From assembly GCF_011808225.1 (NCBI RefSeq), contig NZ_SOYS01000001.1, positions 696,517-760,516 on the forward strand: 64,000 nt of DNA, read 5' to 3'. This document shows positions 8,862 through 17,868 of the stretch, piece after piece. A program made the translations under genes and the position numbers. Every line of letters begins with the position of its first letter. Positions within the stretch are counted from its first letter, which is position 1. Under the pieces are notes generated by a model. The model ran no database searches and was not told the DNA's origin. It saw nothing but the letters and a program-made list of their open reading frames with translations. Origin of the DNA: Cedecea colo (GTDB lineage Bacteria > Pseudomonadota > Gammaproteobacteria > Enterobacterales > Enterobacteriaceae).

Positions 8862-9782
8862 ATGACCAGTCAAAAAGAACAGTACAATCTCAACAAACTC
8901 CAGAAGCGTCTGCGCCGTAACGTCGGTGAAGCCATTGCTGATTACAATATGATCGAAGACGGCGACCGCATTATGGTTTGCCTCTCCGGCGGTAAAGACA
9001 GCTATACCATGCTGGAAATTCTGCGCAATCTGCAACAAAGCGCGCCCATCAGCTTCAGCCTGGTGGCGGTTAACCTCGATCAGAAACAGCCTGGCTTCCC
9101 GGAGCATATCCTGCCGGCATATCTGGAGAGCATCGGCGTTGAGTATAAGATTGTCGAAGAGAACACCTACGGCATCGTAAAAGATAAGATCCCGGAAGGT
9201 AAAACAACCTGTTCTCTGTGTTCTCGCCTGCGTCGCGGCATTCTGTATCGCACGGCTACGGAACTGGGGGCGACTAAAATCGCGCTTGGTCACCACCGTG
9301 ATGACATCCTGCAAACGCTGTTCCTGAATATGTTTTACGGCGGAAAGATGAAAGGCATGCCGCCAAAACTGATGAGCGATGACGGTAAGCATATCGTTAT
9401 TCGTCCTCTGGCCTACTGCCGCGAGAAAGATATCGAGCGTTTCGCCATCGCGCGCGAATATCCTATCATCCCGTGCAACCTCTGCGGTTCGCAGCCGAAT
9501 CTGCAACGTCAGGTTATTGGTGAAATGCTGCGCGACTGGGATAAACGCTACCCTGGCCGGATCGAAACCATGTTCAGCGCGATGCAAAACGTGGTGCCTT
9601 CACACCTGTGTGATACCGAACTGTTTGACTTCAAAGGCCTCAGGCACGGTGCGGAAGTGGTGAATGGCGGCGATCTGGCATTCGATCGTGAAGAACTGCC
9701 GATGCAGCCTGCCGGCTGGCAACCAGAAGAAGACGACAGTGAAACGCCGCTGCAGCGTCTGGACGTGCTGGAAATTAAATGA
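8862..9782 (+). CDS. ttcA: tRNA 2-thiocytidine biosynthesis protein TtcA
   Basis: A 306-residue cytoplasmic enzyme that thiolates C32 of certain tRNAs using a [4Fe-4S] cluster. The PP-loop SGGKDS is at residues 42-47, and the cluster cysteines are visible in [12 protein letters not shown] (C-x-x-C, about 117-120) and [27 protein letters not shown] is also characteristic. It is slightly shorter than E. coli TtcA (311), with the difference at the N-terminus. It is a single gene followed by a strong GC hairpin. Confidence 0.95.
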   Translation: MTSQKEQYNLNKLQKRLRRNVGEAIADYNMIEDGDRIMVCLSGGKDSYTMLEILRNLQQSAPISFSLVAVNLDQKQPGFPEHILPAYLESIGVEYKIVEENTYGIVKDKIPEGKTTCSLCSRLRRGILYRTATELGATKIALGHHRDDILQTLFLNMFYGGKMKGMPPKLMSDDGKHIVIRPLAYCREKDIERFAIAREYPIIPCNLCGSQPNLQRQVIGEMLRDWDKRYPGRIETMFSAMQNVVPSHLCDTELFDFKGLRHGAEVVNGGDLAFDREELPMQPAGWQPEEDDSETPLQRLDVLEIK

Positions 9783-9791
9783 TGCTGACTC

Positions 9792-9812
9792 CCCTCTCCG
9801 CAACGGAGAGGG
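9792..9812. terminator. Hairpin between ttcA and a convergent small ORF
   Basis: Perfect 9-bp stem CCCTCTCCG/CGGAGAGGG with a CAA loop, 10 bases after the ttcA stop. There is no T-run on either side, so it may be a 3' stabilising hairpin rather than a strict intrinsic terminator. The CCCTCTCC/GGAGAGGG arms recur near pspD (25855-25978). Confidence 0.5.
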
Positions 9813-9818
9813 AAGCCT

Positions 9819-9968
9819 TTACATATGCGGTGGCGGATCGATGATAGGCTTCGGATCGGGGTCAACGGGCGGATCGGGTATCGGCTGCGGTTTTGGGAAA
9901 GGATCGGGATTCGGCACCGGATCGCTGGGAGTTGGGTCGCTCATAAACATGCCTCGGTGAAAAGTCAT
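9819..9968 (-). CDS. Proline- and Asp-Pro-rich 49-residue microprotein
   Basis: On the minus strand an ATG at 9968 is preceded by a near-perfect AGGAGG five bases upstream. It opens a 49-residue ORF, MTFHRGMFMSDPTPSDPVP... ending IIDPPPHM, then TAA. Residues 9-48 are almost all Pro, Asp, Lys and Ile in a DP-x-P repeat rhythm, with no hydrophobic helix. It cannot fold as a globular domain and looks like an extended polyproline-like tail. The region between its start and zntB carries a minus-strand terminator, so it probably has its own promoter. I do not recognise a named family. The low-complexity composition and ideal ribosome site make translation likely. Confidence 0.6.
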   Translation of the reverse strand: MTFHRGMFMSDPTPSDPVPNPDPFPKPQPIPDPPVDPDPKPIIDPPPHM

Positions 9969-10020
9969 ACGCTCCTCCTGTTAGTTCTCCCTTTAAGCAT
10001 AGACAACAAATCGCAGACAA

Positions 10021-10045
10021 AAAAAAGCCGACGGTTAAAGTCGGC
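10021..10045 (-). terminator. Intrinsic terminator on the minus strand, probably for zntB
   Basis: Stem GCCGAC/GTCGGC (10027-10032 with 10040-10045, 7-base loop) followed on the minus strand by a run of T residues. It would end transcripts coming from zntB about 190 bases upstream. Confidence 0.7.
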
Positions 10046-10100
10046 ATGGTATGAATCAATTTTGCTATGCAGTAATTCTAAAAAAAGGAAGTAAGACAAT

Positions 10101-10232
10101 ATGGAGCGCAACGCCCATCGCTTGACGTTGCATTCACCTGCAGGAGAGATATTGCCTCTAACCTCGCGGGAGTTTATTGACTTCGCTCAAATTAATCAGC
10201 CTTTTTTACCACCGGTTATGTTAAAAATGTGA
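10101..10232 (+). CDS. Candidate 43-residue ORF convergent to zntB
   Basis: ATG at 10101 follows AAAGGAAG with a 9-base spacing and opens MERNAHRLTLHSPAGEILPL..., 43 residues to TGA at 10230-10232, four bases before the zntB stop on the other strand. It includes a plausible alpha/beta pattern but no known motif. The ORF is short enough to occur by chance; only the ribosome site and its filling of the gap support it. Confidence 0.3.
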   Translation: MERNAHRLTLHSPAGEILPLTSREFIDFAQINQPFLPPVMLKM

Positions 10233-10236
10233 AATT

Positions 10237-11220
10237 TTACAGCCATTTACTGCGATGTAACCACCAGGCAACACCGCCAATCAGAACCACCAACATAACG
10301 CAGAACAGGCTGAAGCCAAAATGCCACCCGCCGCCAGGGATGCCGCCAAGGTTTACGCCGAACAGTCCGGTAAGGAAGGTGCTGGGTAAAAACACCATCG
10401 CCATCAGCGACATGGTATAGGTCCGTCGCCCCATCGCTTCCTGCATTACCTGCGCAATTTCGTCAGTCATCACCGCCGTGCGGGCGATACACGAATCTAT
10501 CTCATCCAGCCCACGCCCTAAGCGGTCTGAAATATCCTGCATGCGACGACGATTATCGTCATCCATCCACGGCAGCCGCTCGCTTGATAAACGTGCGTAG
10601 ACGTCCCGCTGCGGAGCCATATAACGACGCATCACAATTAGCTGCTTGCGCAGCAGCGCCAGAAAGCCACGCGGCGGGATTTGCTGATCGAGCAGGTTAT
10701 CTTCGAGATCGATAATTCTGTCGTGTAGCTGTTCGATAAATTCGCTGGCGTGATCGGTCAACGCGTCACAAACGTCCACCAGCCAGCTGCCACAGTTCAC
10801 AGGCCCGGTGCCTTCGTTCAAATCGTTAACCACGTCGTCAAGCGCCAGAACCTGTCGCTGACGAGTCGAGACGATAAGGCGCTCGTCCATATACAGCCGC
10901 ATAGCGACAAGCTGGTCCGGGCGTTCATCGGTGCTGCCGTTAATGCAGCGTAAAGTAATTAACGTTCCATCTCCAACGCGTGACACGCGTGGGCGCAGGC
11001 TTTCACCCGCCAGGGCGTCTCGTACGTAATTTGGCAGCAGCGGCGTTGTCGCCAGCCATGCTGCGCTGTCGCTATTGGTATAATTGAGATGCAGCCAGCA
11101 TGGATGTTCACGATCGATGACGGCGTCGCTTTCAATCGGTTTGATGCCGCCCTTCCCATCCAGTTGCCAGCCGAACACGGCGTCAGGCACATTGAGTTCG
11201 GCCCCTTTAATTACTTCCAC
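10237..11220 (-). CDS. zntB: Zinc transporter ZntB (CorA family)
   Basis: A 327-residue protein, the same length as E. coli ZntB. It has a large cytoplasmic N-terminal domain, a long helix with [21 protein letters not shown], and two C-terminal membrane helices separated by the pore motif [10 protein letters not shown] (CorA-type GxN). ZntB moves Zn2+ across the inner membrane; early work called it an efflux system, later structural work favoured proton-coupled uptake. It is transcribed alone, divergent from the diguanylate cyclase gene at 11424. Confidence 0.95.
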   Translation of the reverse strand: MEVIKGAELNVPDAVFGWQLDGKGGIKPIESDAVIDREHPCWLHLNYTNSDSAAWLATTPLLPNYVRDALAGESLRPRVSRVGDGTLITLRCINGSTDERPDQLVAMRLYMDERLIVSTRQRQVLALDDVVNDLNEGTGPVNCGSWLVDVCDALTDHASEFIEQLHDRIIDLEDNLLDQQIPPRGFLALLRKQLIVMRRYMAPQRDVYARLSSERLPWMDDDNRRRMQDISDRLGRGLDEIDSCIARTAVMTDEIAQVMQEAMGRRTYTMSLMAMVFLPSTFLTGLFGVNLGGIPGGGWHFGFSLFCVMLVVLIGGVAWWLHRSKWL

Positions 11221-11423
11221 TTCCTTTCTCCCAGCCAGACAAAGACCCTGTAGTCAGTCTAGCCCTCTTGTTTTGTTATTCAACCTGCATAGTTAAGCAA
11301 ACATCCTGAATTACTTAGAGAAAAGCCGTTTGCTCTTCGTTAATAGTTAGACAAGATAGCCACCCAGGCTACAGTTAACCACAACGCGATATCTCTTTTT
11401 AATGCCATCCAGGAGAGAAAAGT

Positions 11424-12563
11424 TTGTCCGACAGACGTAAAGCCTGCCCCAATTTTGACTTACGGCTCAGCATGGTACGCCAGCACGCCATCAATGTAAG
11501 CGGCACATGGTTTCTTTGGGTAAATATACTTTTCTCTGCATTTATCCTTGGGCGTAATTATTTTTCACCGGGCAACCTCGCAGCCGGGCCACATTATCCC
11601 CGCTATCTTCTGGAAGTTTCACTGGTGCTGGTGCTGGCCCTTTCCTCCTCGGTCATCTTTATTCTGCGCATGGCCCCCGAACAGCAGGCACCCTGGCTTA
11701 GTAAGCTTATGCGCGGAACGATAGTTTGCCTTAGCGGGTTATGGGCCCTGTGCTTCTACGTTTTTATCGCCAGCGGTGATGTGAGGATCGTTTTCCCGTT
11801 CTCGGCGCTGTTAATCTTTACCGCGCTGATTTCGTTGTACTTTGACGGGCGAGTTCTGCTCAGCTTTACCTTACCGGTCTGGGGAGTCATTTTAATATGT
11901 AACTTCGTCTATCCCACCACGCTCACCGCATTGAACGCGATTTTATACTGCCTGATGGCGGCATTGTTTGAGTCGGGAAGGCGAATTCTGCGAAGCTGGT
12001 TTGTGCTCGCCGTTCGTCGCGAGCAGGAAAATGCCGATTTGATAAATCAGTTGAAGCTGCTGGCTAACCGGGACCCGCTAACCGGCGTCGCCAACCGGCG
12101 AGCATTCCAGTTGCTGCTGGATAAAGAGATCCAGCGCCAGCATCAAACTCACGCTGAGCTCTCGCTTATCATGCTCGATGTCGATCATTTCAAAAAATAC
12201 AACGACCGTTACGGGCATCAGGCGGGAGATGAATGCCTGATAAAAGTGGTGCATAGCATAGAGAACGCCACGCGTAACAGCCAGGATGTGGTAGCGCGTT
12301 TTGGCGGCGAAGAGTTTATTATGCTCCTGCCGGATACCTCACAGCAGCAAGCGGCAATGATTGCCGAACGCATAAAAATGAGCCTGCAGGCGATGGCGCT
12401 GGAACATAAAAGCTCCCCTGTCGCTCCCTTCGTAACGCTGAGCCAGGGCATCGCCAGCTGCGGTGCGGGCACCTCAGCCGTCCAGCTTATTGCCGAGGCT
12501 GATGCTGCGCTCTATCAGGCTAAAGCAGCGGGCAGGAATCGCTGGCAACGCTATCAGGCCTGA
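11424..12563 (+). CDS. Membrane-anchored diguanylate cyclase (GGEEF)
   Basis: 379 residues from a TTG start with AGGAG eight bases upstream. About six membrane helices (residues 27-180) form an uncharacterised sensor, followed by a complete GGDEF domain: ANRDPLTGVANRRAFQ (214-229), DVDHFKKYND and the active-site loop GGEEF at 294-298. The residues where an RxxD inhibitory site would sit read NSQD, so product inhibition through the usual I-site is not expected. It should make cyclic di-GMP at the inner membrane. E. coli has a diguanylate cyclase gene (dgcM/ydaM) near zntB, but that one has PAS domains; this is a different architecture. Confidence 0.85.
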   Translation: MSDRRKACPNFDLRLSMVRQHAINVSGTWFLWVNILFSAFILGRNYFSPGNLAAGPHYPRYLLEVSLVLVLALSSSVIFILRMAPEQQAPWLSKLMRGTIVCLSGLWALCFYVFIASGDVRIVFPFSALLIFTALISLYFDGRVLLSFTLPVWGVILICNFVYPTTLTALNAILYCLMAALFESGRRILRSWFVLAVRREQENADLINQLKLLANRDPLTGVANRRAFQLLLDKEIQRQHQTHAELSLIMLDVDHFKKYNDRYGHQAGDECLIKVVHSIENATRNSQDVVARFGGEEFIMLLPDTSQQQAAMIAERIKMSLQAMALEHKSSPVAPFVTLSQGIASCGAGTSAVQLIAEADAALYQAKAAGRNRWQRYQA

Positions 12564-12569
12564 GAACGA

Positions 12570-12836
12570 CTAGCGTAGCTGGCTGTCTTTTGAACCGCGG
12601 CGGTTATAGCCTGAGAAGGTGGATCTTCTGGCATCCTCTTCCTGCTGGCACTTCACGCACAGCCGCACGCCGGGAATCGCTTTACGGCGCTGTTCGGGGA
12701 TAGGGACGCCACACTCTTCGCAATGCGTCAGGCTTTCGCCTGTTGGTAATTCACTGCGCGCGCGAGCAATAGCATCGTCTATCGTGCTGTCAATTTGCTC
12801 CTGCACCGCGTCATCATTTGCCCAACCTGATGCCAT
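12570..12836 (-). CDS. ybiI: DksA/TraR-type zinc-finger protein YbiI
   Basis: 88 residues, the same length as E. coli YbiI and nearly identical at both ends (MASGWANDDAV-EQI-STI-DAIARAR and GYNRRGSKDSQLR). A four-cysteine zinc finger is seen in CEECGVPIPEQRRKAIPGVRLCVKC. Relatives bind the RNA polymerase secondary channel, but YbiI lacks a clear assigned role. It converges on the diguanylate cyclase gene with only six bases between the stops. Confidence 0.9.
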   Translation of the reverse strand: MASGWANDDAVQEQIDSTIDDAIARARSELPTGESLTHCEECGVPIPEQRRKAIPGVRLCVKCQQEEDARRSTFSGYNRRGSKDSQLR

Positions 12837-13140
12837 ATCCCACCTCAGACTAGTTGGCGCTTAAGTCATTAATAATAGCAGATGAGGAACCGGGCATTTG
12901 CGCGAAGGCTGGTGCCGGTGCGGGATAACCTGCAAAGGATAGTCGCTCTGCAGTCTCTGGATGAAGCGCCGACGCGCTTAATCCGGCATGCTGACGCAGG
13001 AATATGCATCTCGTGTAGCGGAACTGGCGGCATGGGAAGAACTTTTCCGCTCACCGACATTAACCAATAAACGTTCCGGCCTCTTAATTACAGAACGTGA
13101 CATTCCCCGCCCTTATGGACAGGGAATAAACGCGTGCGCA
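12837..13140. other. Intergenic region between ybiI and mppA without a recognisable gene
   Basis: About 300 bases holding three mutually overlapping ORFs of 62-63 residues, none with a good ribosome site or family motif. It should carry the ybiI promoter on the left and the mppA 3' end on the right. I see no clear terminator hairpin with a T-run. Confidence 0.4.
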
Positions 13141-14760
13141 TTAATGTGCCACGATGTACATCGTGCGGCTATAGGCCATATCTTCCGGGTTGTTGATCGG
13201 ATATCCCTTCAGCCATGGCTTAATCAGGCGACCGTTAGTGTATTGATAAACCGGGGCGATAGGCGCCTGCTCCTGAATGATTCTTTCCGCCTGGTTGTAG
13301 AACTTATTACGCGCGGCTTCCGTCACTTCCTGACTCGCCTGCGTCATGACTTTGTCATAGGCAGGTGAATTGAAGCGCGCAATGTTGCCGCTGTGGGTTG
13401 AGGTCATTAGCGACAGGAATGTCGAAGGCTCGTTGTAATCTCCCACCCAGTTGGCGCGAATCACATCGAAATTGCCGGTATGGCGGCTGTCGATATAGGT
13501 TTTCCACTCCTGGTTTTGTAATTTCACCTCGACGCCAAGATTTTTCTTCCACATGGAAGCCACCGCAATGGCTATCTTCTGGTGGTTTTCCGAGGTGTTG
13601 TACAGCAGCGAAAGTTTAAGCGGTTTATTAGCATCGTAGCCTGCCGCGCGCAGCAGGGTCTTCGCCTGAGCATTCAGCTCCTCCTGGCTCATCTGCTCAA
13701 ACGGCGAAGGCTCAGGTTTGAAGCCTGCCGTCACGTCCGGCGTAAAACGCCACGCTGGTTTTTCGCCAGTTCCGAGCACCTTTTCCGCCAACAACCGGCG
13801 ATCGATAGTCATGCTCAACGCCAGGCGAACTCTCGCATCTGCGGTGGGGCCTTTTTGCGTATTGAATGCGTAATAATAGGTGCCGAGCTGCGGCGGCGTG
13901 TAGACCTGACCCGGAATATCCTTCAGCAGCTTCCGGTACATGGTTTTCGGGAAGGATTCGGTGATATCAATATCGCCTGCCAGGTAGCGTTTTGTCGCTG
14001 CGGTCTCCTGGTTAATGGGAATAAAGGTCACTTTGGTCAGCACGGTCTTACCGTTATCCCAGTAGTTTTTATTCGGTACCAGGACCAGCTTTTCATTTAC
14101 CACACGCTCGGTCAGGGTAAACGCGCCGTTACCAATAAGATTGCCGGGTTTGGTCCAGTCCTGGCCCAGTTTTTCCACCGTGGCTTTAGGAACCGGATAG
14201 AGCGAGAAGTTCGCCGTAAGGCTTGGAAAATACGCAATTGGCCTGTCGAGCTGGATACGCAGCGTGTGGGCATCAACCGCCGTCACGCCCAGCTTATCCG
14301 CAGGCATTTTGCCATCAATGATTGCCTGCGCGTTCGTTATGCCAGCCAGGGCGGCAAACCAGGCAAACGGGGATGTGTTTTCAGGGTTAACCAGGCGCTG
14401 CCAGCTATAAACGAAATCTTCTGCTGTTACCGGGGAACCGTCAGACCAGCGGGCATCGTCACGCAGGCTAAACGTCCAGGTGCGGTTATCGTTGCTGCGC
14501 CATTTTGTCGCAACGCCCGGAATCAGTTCACCTTTTTCATTCTCATTAACCAGGCCTTCGAAGAGATCGCGGATAACCTGAATTTCCGGCAGGCCCACGG
14601 CTTTTGCCGGATCTAGTGACGCAGGCTCATCTTTAATATGACGAACCAATTCCTGAGTAGATGCCAGTTTAGTGCCGGCAGGCACGTCTGCTGCCCGGGC
14701 CGCCGAAAACGTGCAGGCCACCGCCAGCGCACAGCAGGTAATACGAAAAGTTTTTTTCAT
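13141..14760 (-). CDS. mppA: Periplasmic murein tripeptide-binding protein MppA
   Basis: 539 residues, a cluster-5 (OppA-like) solute-binding protein with a signal peptide ending near AARAADVP. It tracks E. coli MppA closely, e.g. ELVRHIKDEPASLDPAKAVG, GQVYTPPQLGTYYYAFNTQKG and YPINNPEDMAYSRTMYIV at the C-terminus. MppA binds L-Ala-gamma-D-Glu-meso-Dap and passes it to the Opp permease. AAAGGT precedes the ATG. mpaA and ycjG next door act on the same murein peptide, so this is a recycling cluster. Confidence 0.95.
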   Translation of the reverse strand: MKKTFRITCCALAVACTFSAARAADVPAGTKLASTQELVRHIKDEPASLDPAKAVGLPEIQVIRDLFEGLVNENEKGELIPGVATKWRSNDNRTWTFSLRDDARWSDGSPVTAEDFVYSWQRLVNPENTSPFAWFAALAGITNAQAIIDGKMPADKLGVTAVDAHTLRIQLDRPIAYFPSLTANFSLYPVPKATVEKLGQDWTKPGNLIGNGAFTLTERVVNEKLVLVPNKNYWDNGKTVLTKVTFIPINQETAATKRYLAGDIDITESFPKTMYRKLLKDIPGQVYTPPQLGTYYYAFNTQKGPTADARVRLALSMTIDRRLLAEKVLGTGEKPAWRFTPDVTAGFKPEPSPFEQMSQEELNAQAKTLLRAAGYDANKPLKLSLLYNTSENHQKIAIAVASMWKKNLGVEVKLQNQEWKTYIDSRHTGNFDVIRANWVGDYNEPSTFLSLMTSTHSGNIARFNSPAYDKVMTQASQEVTEAARNKFYNQAERIIQEQAPIAPVYQYTNGRLIKPWLKGYPINNPEDMAYSRTMYIVAH

Positions 14761-15030
14761 CAGTTACCTTTTAAGGATTTATTTTTTGGCGTTAAAAACA
14801 CCACGGATCGACGGGCAATGCCGCGCAATTGCTTGTTTTGCAATTAAGAAAAGCAAACAACCTGCCTCAATGCAACCGTCGTGGAAAATTAAATTCTTAT
14901 AACTTGAGCGCTGTCATCTACTGCGGCAGAGGCAGGCCTGCGAATAAACCGCTGGCCAGTTGTTTAAGATGAGATTTTCGCTAAACACTGCTATTAATGT
15001 TAAAAACCATTCACTTCCATAAGGATTTCT

Positions 15031-15738
15031 ATGCCCGCTCATCGCCCTCGCCCACAACGCGGTCATTTGCCTCCCGGCAGCGAGCGTTACGGTAAATCTG
15101 TTTTTGGCGCACCTTTACTGTGGTTCCCGGCAAGCCCGGGCGAAACCCGCAGCGGGTTGATTATTGCCGGAACACACGGCGATGAAAACGCAGCGGTGGT
15201 GACGCTTTCCTGCGCCCTGCGCACGCTTGAGTCGACATATCGCCGTCATCATGTTGTGCTTGCCGTCAATCCTGACGGCTGTCAGCTTGGCCTGCGCGCC
15301 AATGCTAACGGGGTCGATCTGAACCGGAACTTTCCCGCAGCGAACTGGAAAGCAGGCGAAACGGTCTATCGCTGGAACAGCAGCGCGGCTCAACGCGACG
15401 TGGTGTTATCAACCGGCGCAAAGCCCGGCTCCGAGCCAGAAACTACGGCGCTCTGCCAGTTAATTCATTCGATCCAGCCTGCATGGGTCGTTTCGTTTCA
15501 CGATCCGCTGGGCTGCATTGAAGATCCCGCTAATTCTTCGCTGGGCAACTGGCTGGCAGACGCCTTTGAATTACCGCTGGTGACGAGCGTTGGCTATGAA
15601 ACGCCGGGATCGTTTGGAAGCTGGTGTGCGGATCTCAATCTGCCGTGCATTACCGCAGAATTCCCGCCGGTGTCAGCCGATGAAGCCAGTGAGCGTTATC
15701 TTGAGGCGATGATGGGATTGCTGCACTGGCACAGATAG
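15031..15738 (+). CDS. mpaA: Murein peptide amidase A
   Basis: A 235-residue M14-family zinc carboxypeptidase that removes meso-Dap from murein tripeptide in the cytoplasm. Zinc ligands H49 and E52 (GTHGDEN), H157 (SFHDP) and the catalytic glutamate E210 (ITAEFPP) are all present. No signal peptide. Slightly shorter than the E. coli protein (242). It is divergent from mppA across a 270-base region in which I see no specific sites, and ends seven bases from the convergent ycjG stop. Confidence 0.93.
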   Translation: MPAHRPRPQRGHLPPGSERYGKSVFGAPLLWFPASPGETRSGLIIAGTHGDENAAVVTLSCALRTLESTYRRHHVVLAVNPDGCQLGLRANANGVDLNRNFPAANWKAGETVYRWNSSAAQRDVVLSTGAKPGSEPETTALCQLIHSIQPAWVVSFHDPLGCIEDPANSSLGNWLADAFELPLVTSVGYETPGSFGSWCADLNLPCITAEFPPVSADEASERYLEAMMGLLHWHR

Positions 15739-15745
15739 CCAGGCG

Positions 15746-16711
15746 TTAAGGATAAAGTTTCCCGGCTGCAAAATGCAGGGCTGGCTCAACGTCTACAGCC
15801 AGCCACGTCGGGCCATCCAAATCGGCAAAGCGAACCATTGCCGCCAGCGGTATTGCTGCGGCGATGGCGCGCGAAGTGCAAAGCATACAGCCAAGCATCA
15901 CGTCGAAACCCTGCTCACGTGCAGCCCGCATTAAGGCCAGCGCTTCGGTCAGGCCGCCGGTTTTATCCAGCTTCACGTTTATCATCTCATAGCGCCCTTT
16001 CAGCGCCGCCAGGCTTTCACGCGTATGGCAGCTTTCATCGGCGCAAATCGGCAGCGGATGGATAAAGTTTGCCAGCGCTCCATCTTCGCTGGCGGGAAGC
16101 GGCTGTTCAAGCATCGCGACGTTCAAATCGGCCAGCAGCTGGCAGCGTGCGGCCAGGCCTTCGCTGTGCCAGGCTTCATTGGCGTCAACTATCAGCACGG
16201 CTTCCGGCACCGCCGCACGAATGGCGACCATGCGTTCGGTAATCAGGCGATCGTCGAGCTTCACTTTCAGCAAACGTGCGCCCTTCTCCCACAGCAACGC
16301 GGCGGCGGCGGCCATTTGCTCCGGGGCGGCGATACTCACCGTCTGCGCGGTAGTTATCATCTCCGGCAGCTCAACGCCTGCAAGATGCGCTACAAAAACG
16401 CCTTTGCGCCGCGCTTCCAGATCCCACAATGCGCTGTCTACGGCATTGCGGGCAGCTCCTGCGGGTAGAGCCTGCTGTAATTCTTCACGCGTCATGCCCA
16501 GCTCCAGCTGGGGGATTATCGTCGCAATCTGCGCCAGCACCGAGGCCTCGCTTTCGCCATAACGCGGATACGGCGTACATTCCCCTACGGCTTTGATCCC
16601 GTCTTCTTCAAGTTCAACCACCACCACAACAGCCTCGCTGCGCGTGCCGCGCGCGATAACAAACGGAGTATGCAGCGGCCATGCTTCCTGATAAACCTTA
16701 ACTGTTCTCAT
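15746..16711 (-). CDS. ycjG: L-Ala-D/L-Glu epimerase
   Basis: 321 residues, the same length as E. coli YcjG. An enolase-superfamily enzyme of the muconate-lactonising subgroup with KVKLD (first catalytic lysine), IVDANEAW, EQPLP, CADES and NVKLDKTGGLTEAL (second lysine) in the expected order. It converts L-Ala-D-Glu released by MpaA into L-Ala-L-Glu, completing murein peptide degradation. Starts 139 bases from the divergent tpx gene. Confidence 0.95.
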   Translation of the reverse strand: MRTVKVYQEAWPLHTPFVIARGTRSEAVVVVVELEEDGIKAVGECTPYPRYGESEASVLAQIATIIPQLELGMTREELQQALPAGAARNAVDSALWDLEARRKGVFVAHLAGVELPEMITTAQTVSIAAPEQMAAAAALLWEKGARLLKVKLDDRLITERMVAIRAAVPEAVLIVDANEAWHSEGLAARCQLLADLNVAMLEQPLPASEDGALANFIHPLPICADESCHTRESLAALKGRYEMINVKLDKTGGLTEALALMRAAREQGFDVMLGCMLCTSRAIAAAIPLAAMVRFADLDGPTWLAVDVEPALHFAAGKLYP

Positions 16712-16850
16712 CGTTAACCTTGTCGTCGGGTTTTTTGCTCAGTATAGGGGCGAACACTTTTACGTGCAGTATCAGTTTTTTATATTCATCCGCTAAATCC
16801 TGGAATACACTGCATGCGGCGTTAATTATATGTAAAAAGGAAAATTAGAC

Positions 16851-17357
16851 ATGTCACAACTCGTTCATTTCCAGGGCAATCCGGTTGCGGTTGCCGGTCA
16901 AATTCCACAGGCTGGCAGCAAAGCCGCTGCTTTCTCACTGGTTGCAAAAGACCTCTCTGATGTTGCGCTGAGCCAGTTCGCAGGCAAACGTAAAGTACTG
17001 AACATTTTCCCAAGCATCGATACCGGCGTTTGCGCGGCATCCGTACGTAAATTCAACCAGCTGGCGACCGAGATGGATAACACCGTTGTCCTGTGTGTTT
17101 CCGCCGATCTGCCGTTCGCGCAGTCCCGCTTCTGCGGTGCAGAAGGTCTGAGCAACGTCGTTACCCTTTCTACTCTGCGTAACCCTGAGTTCCAGCAGGA
17201 TTACGGCGTAGGCATCGCTGAAGGCGCGCTGAAAGGTCTGACAGCCCGTGCGGTTGTTGTGATCAACGAAAAAGATGAAGTGGTATTCAGCCAGTTAGTA
17301 AATGAAATTACTAACGAGCCGGATTACGCTGCGGCCCTGGAAGCTCTGAAGGCTTAA
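16851..17357 (+). CDS. tpx: Thiol peroxidase Tpx
   Basis: A 168-residue peroxiredoxin of the Tpx class. Peroxidatic C61 sits in [16 protein letters not shown] and resolving C95 in [11 protein letters not shown]82 is also conserved. It reduces lipid hydroperoxides using thioredoxin. AAAAAGGAAAA precedes the ATG. Its stop is followed by two copies of a GTCCCTC-GCAA-GAGGGAC hairpin. Confidence 0.97.
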   Translation: MSQLVHFQGNPVAVAGQIPQAGSKAAAFSLVAKDLSDVALSQFAGKRKVLNIFPSIDTGVCAASVRKFNQLATEMDNTVVLCVSADLPFAQSRFCGAEGLSNVVTLSTLRNPEFQQDYGVGIAEGALKGLTARAVVVINEKDEVVFSQLVNEITNEPDYAAALEALKA

Positions 17358-17366
17358 GGTACGTCT

Positions 17367-17384
17367 GTCCCTCGCAAGAGGGAC
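17367..17384 (+). terminator. Hairpin copy 1 after tpx
   Basis: Perfect 7-bp stem GTCCCTC/GAGGGAC closed by a GCAA (GNRA-type) tetraloop, ten bases after the tpx stop. It has no T-run, so on its own it is a poor terminator. An exact 18-base copy lies at 17527. Confidence 0.55.
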
Positions 17385-17389
17385 TTAGC

Positions 17390-17440
17390 CTGCTGGCAAA
17401 GAAGGAAAAAGCGTGGTTTTCCCTTCTTTGTGGTTAGCAG
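17390..17440 (+). ncRNA. Long hairpin, candidate structured RNA between tpx and tpsB
   Basis: CTGCT pairs with AGCAG and AAAGAAGG with CCTTCTTT, giving an imperfect stem of about 17 pairs around a short loop. It lies between the two identical tpx-distal hairpins. Whether it is a separate small RNA or part of the tpx 3' UTR cannot be told; no promoter is evident. Confidence 0.3.
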
Positions 17441-17526
17441 CCGAAAATCAATTCATTGATTTTGCTTGTTTTTACCTGGTGATATACGTTCAATCCGTGC
17501 TGGTTGAGAGTTTGTCATCGGTCTGG

Positions 17527-17558
17527 GTCCCTCGCAAGAGGGACGCTTTTATTCTTTC
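17527..17558 (+). terminator. Hairpin copy 2, likely functional tpx terminator
   Basis: The same 18-base GTCCCTC-GCAA-GAGGGAC hairpin, here followed by GCTTTTATTCTTTC, a T-rich tail fitting intrinsic termination. The rest of the 511-base gap (to 17868) is AT-rich with no gene and must contain the tpsB promoter. Confidence 0.6.
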
Positions 17559-17868
17559 AGTTAACCGCCTGAACTATCCTTAAGTAATATATTCTGAAAA
17601 ATAAAATCTCCGCTTTGCAGATAAAATGCGCCCAACCTCTCTTTTCATTTTTTCTGACTTAACCTTAGGCTGAACAGGCCGGGCATCTCAGGGGAAAGTA
17701 CAACGACAGTAGCGCTCTATCCGTCCAAAAAACTTAACAAAAAATCCACATATAACTTTAAGAAAAATTCATCTTTTAATGAGATGACGACGAATAAGGC
17801 ATTCGCTATTATGCATCGCCTCGAACATATTATTTTATTGTTTTAGCTGAGAAACGGATCTTTCTCCT

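Noticed and set aside
12882-13070. 62-codon ORF between ybiI and mppA
   Set aside because: No ribosome site, no motif, and two other ORFs of equal length overlap it.
13582-14616. 344-codon plus-strand ORF antisense to mppA
   Set aside because: mppA is certain on the other strand; the plus frame is a long GC-driven shadow without ribosome site or domain.
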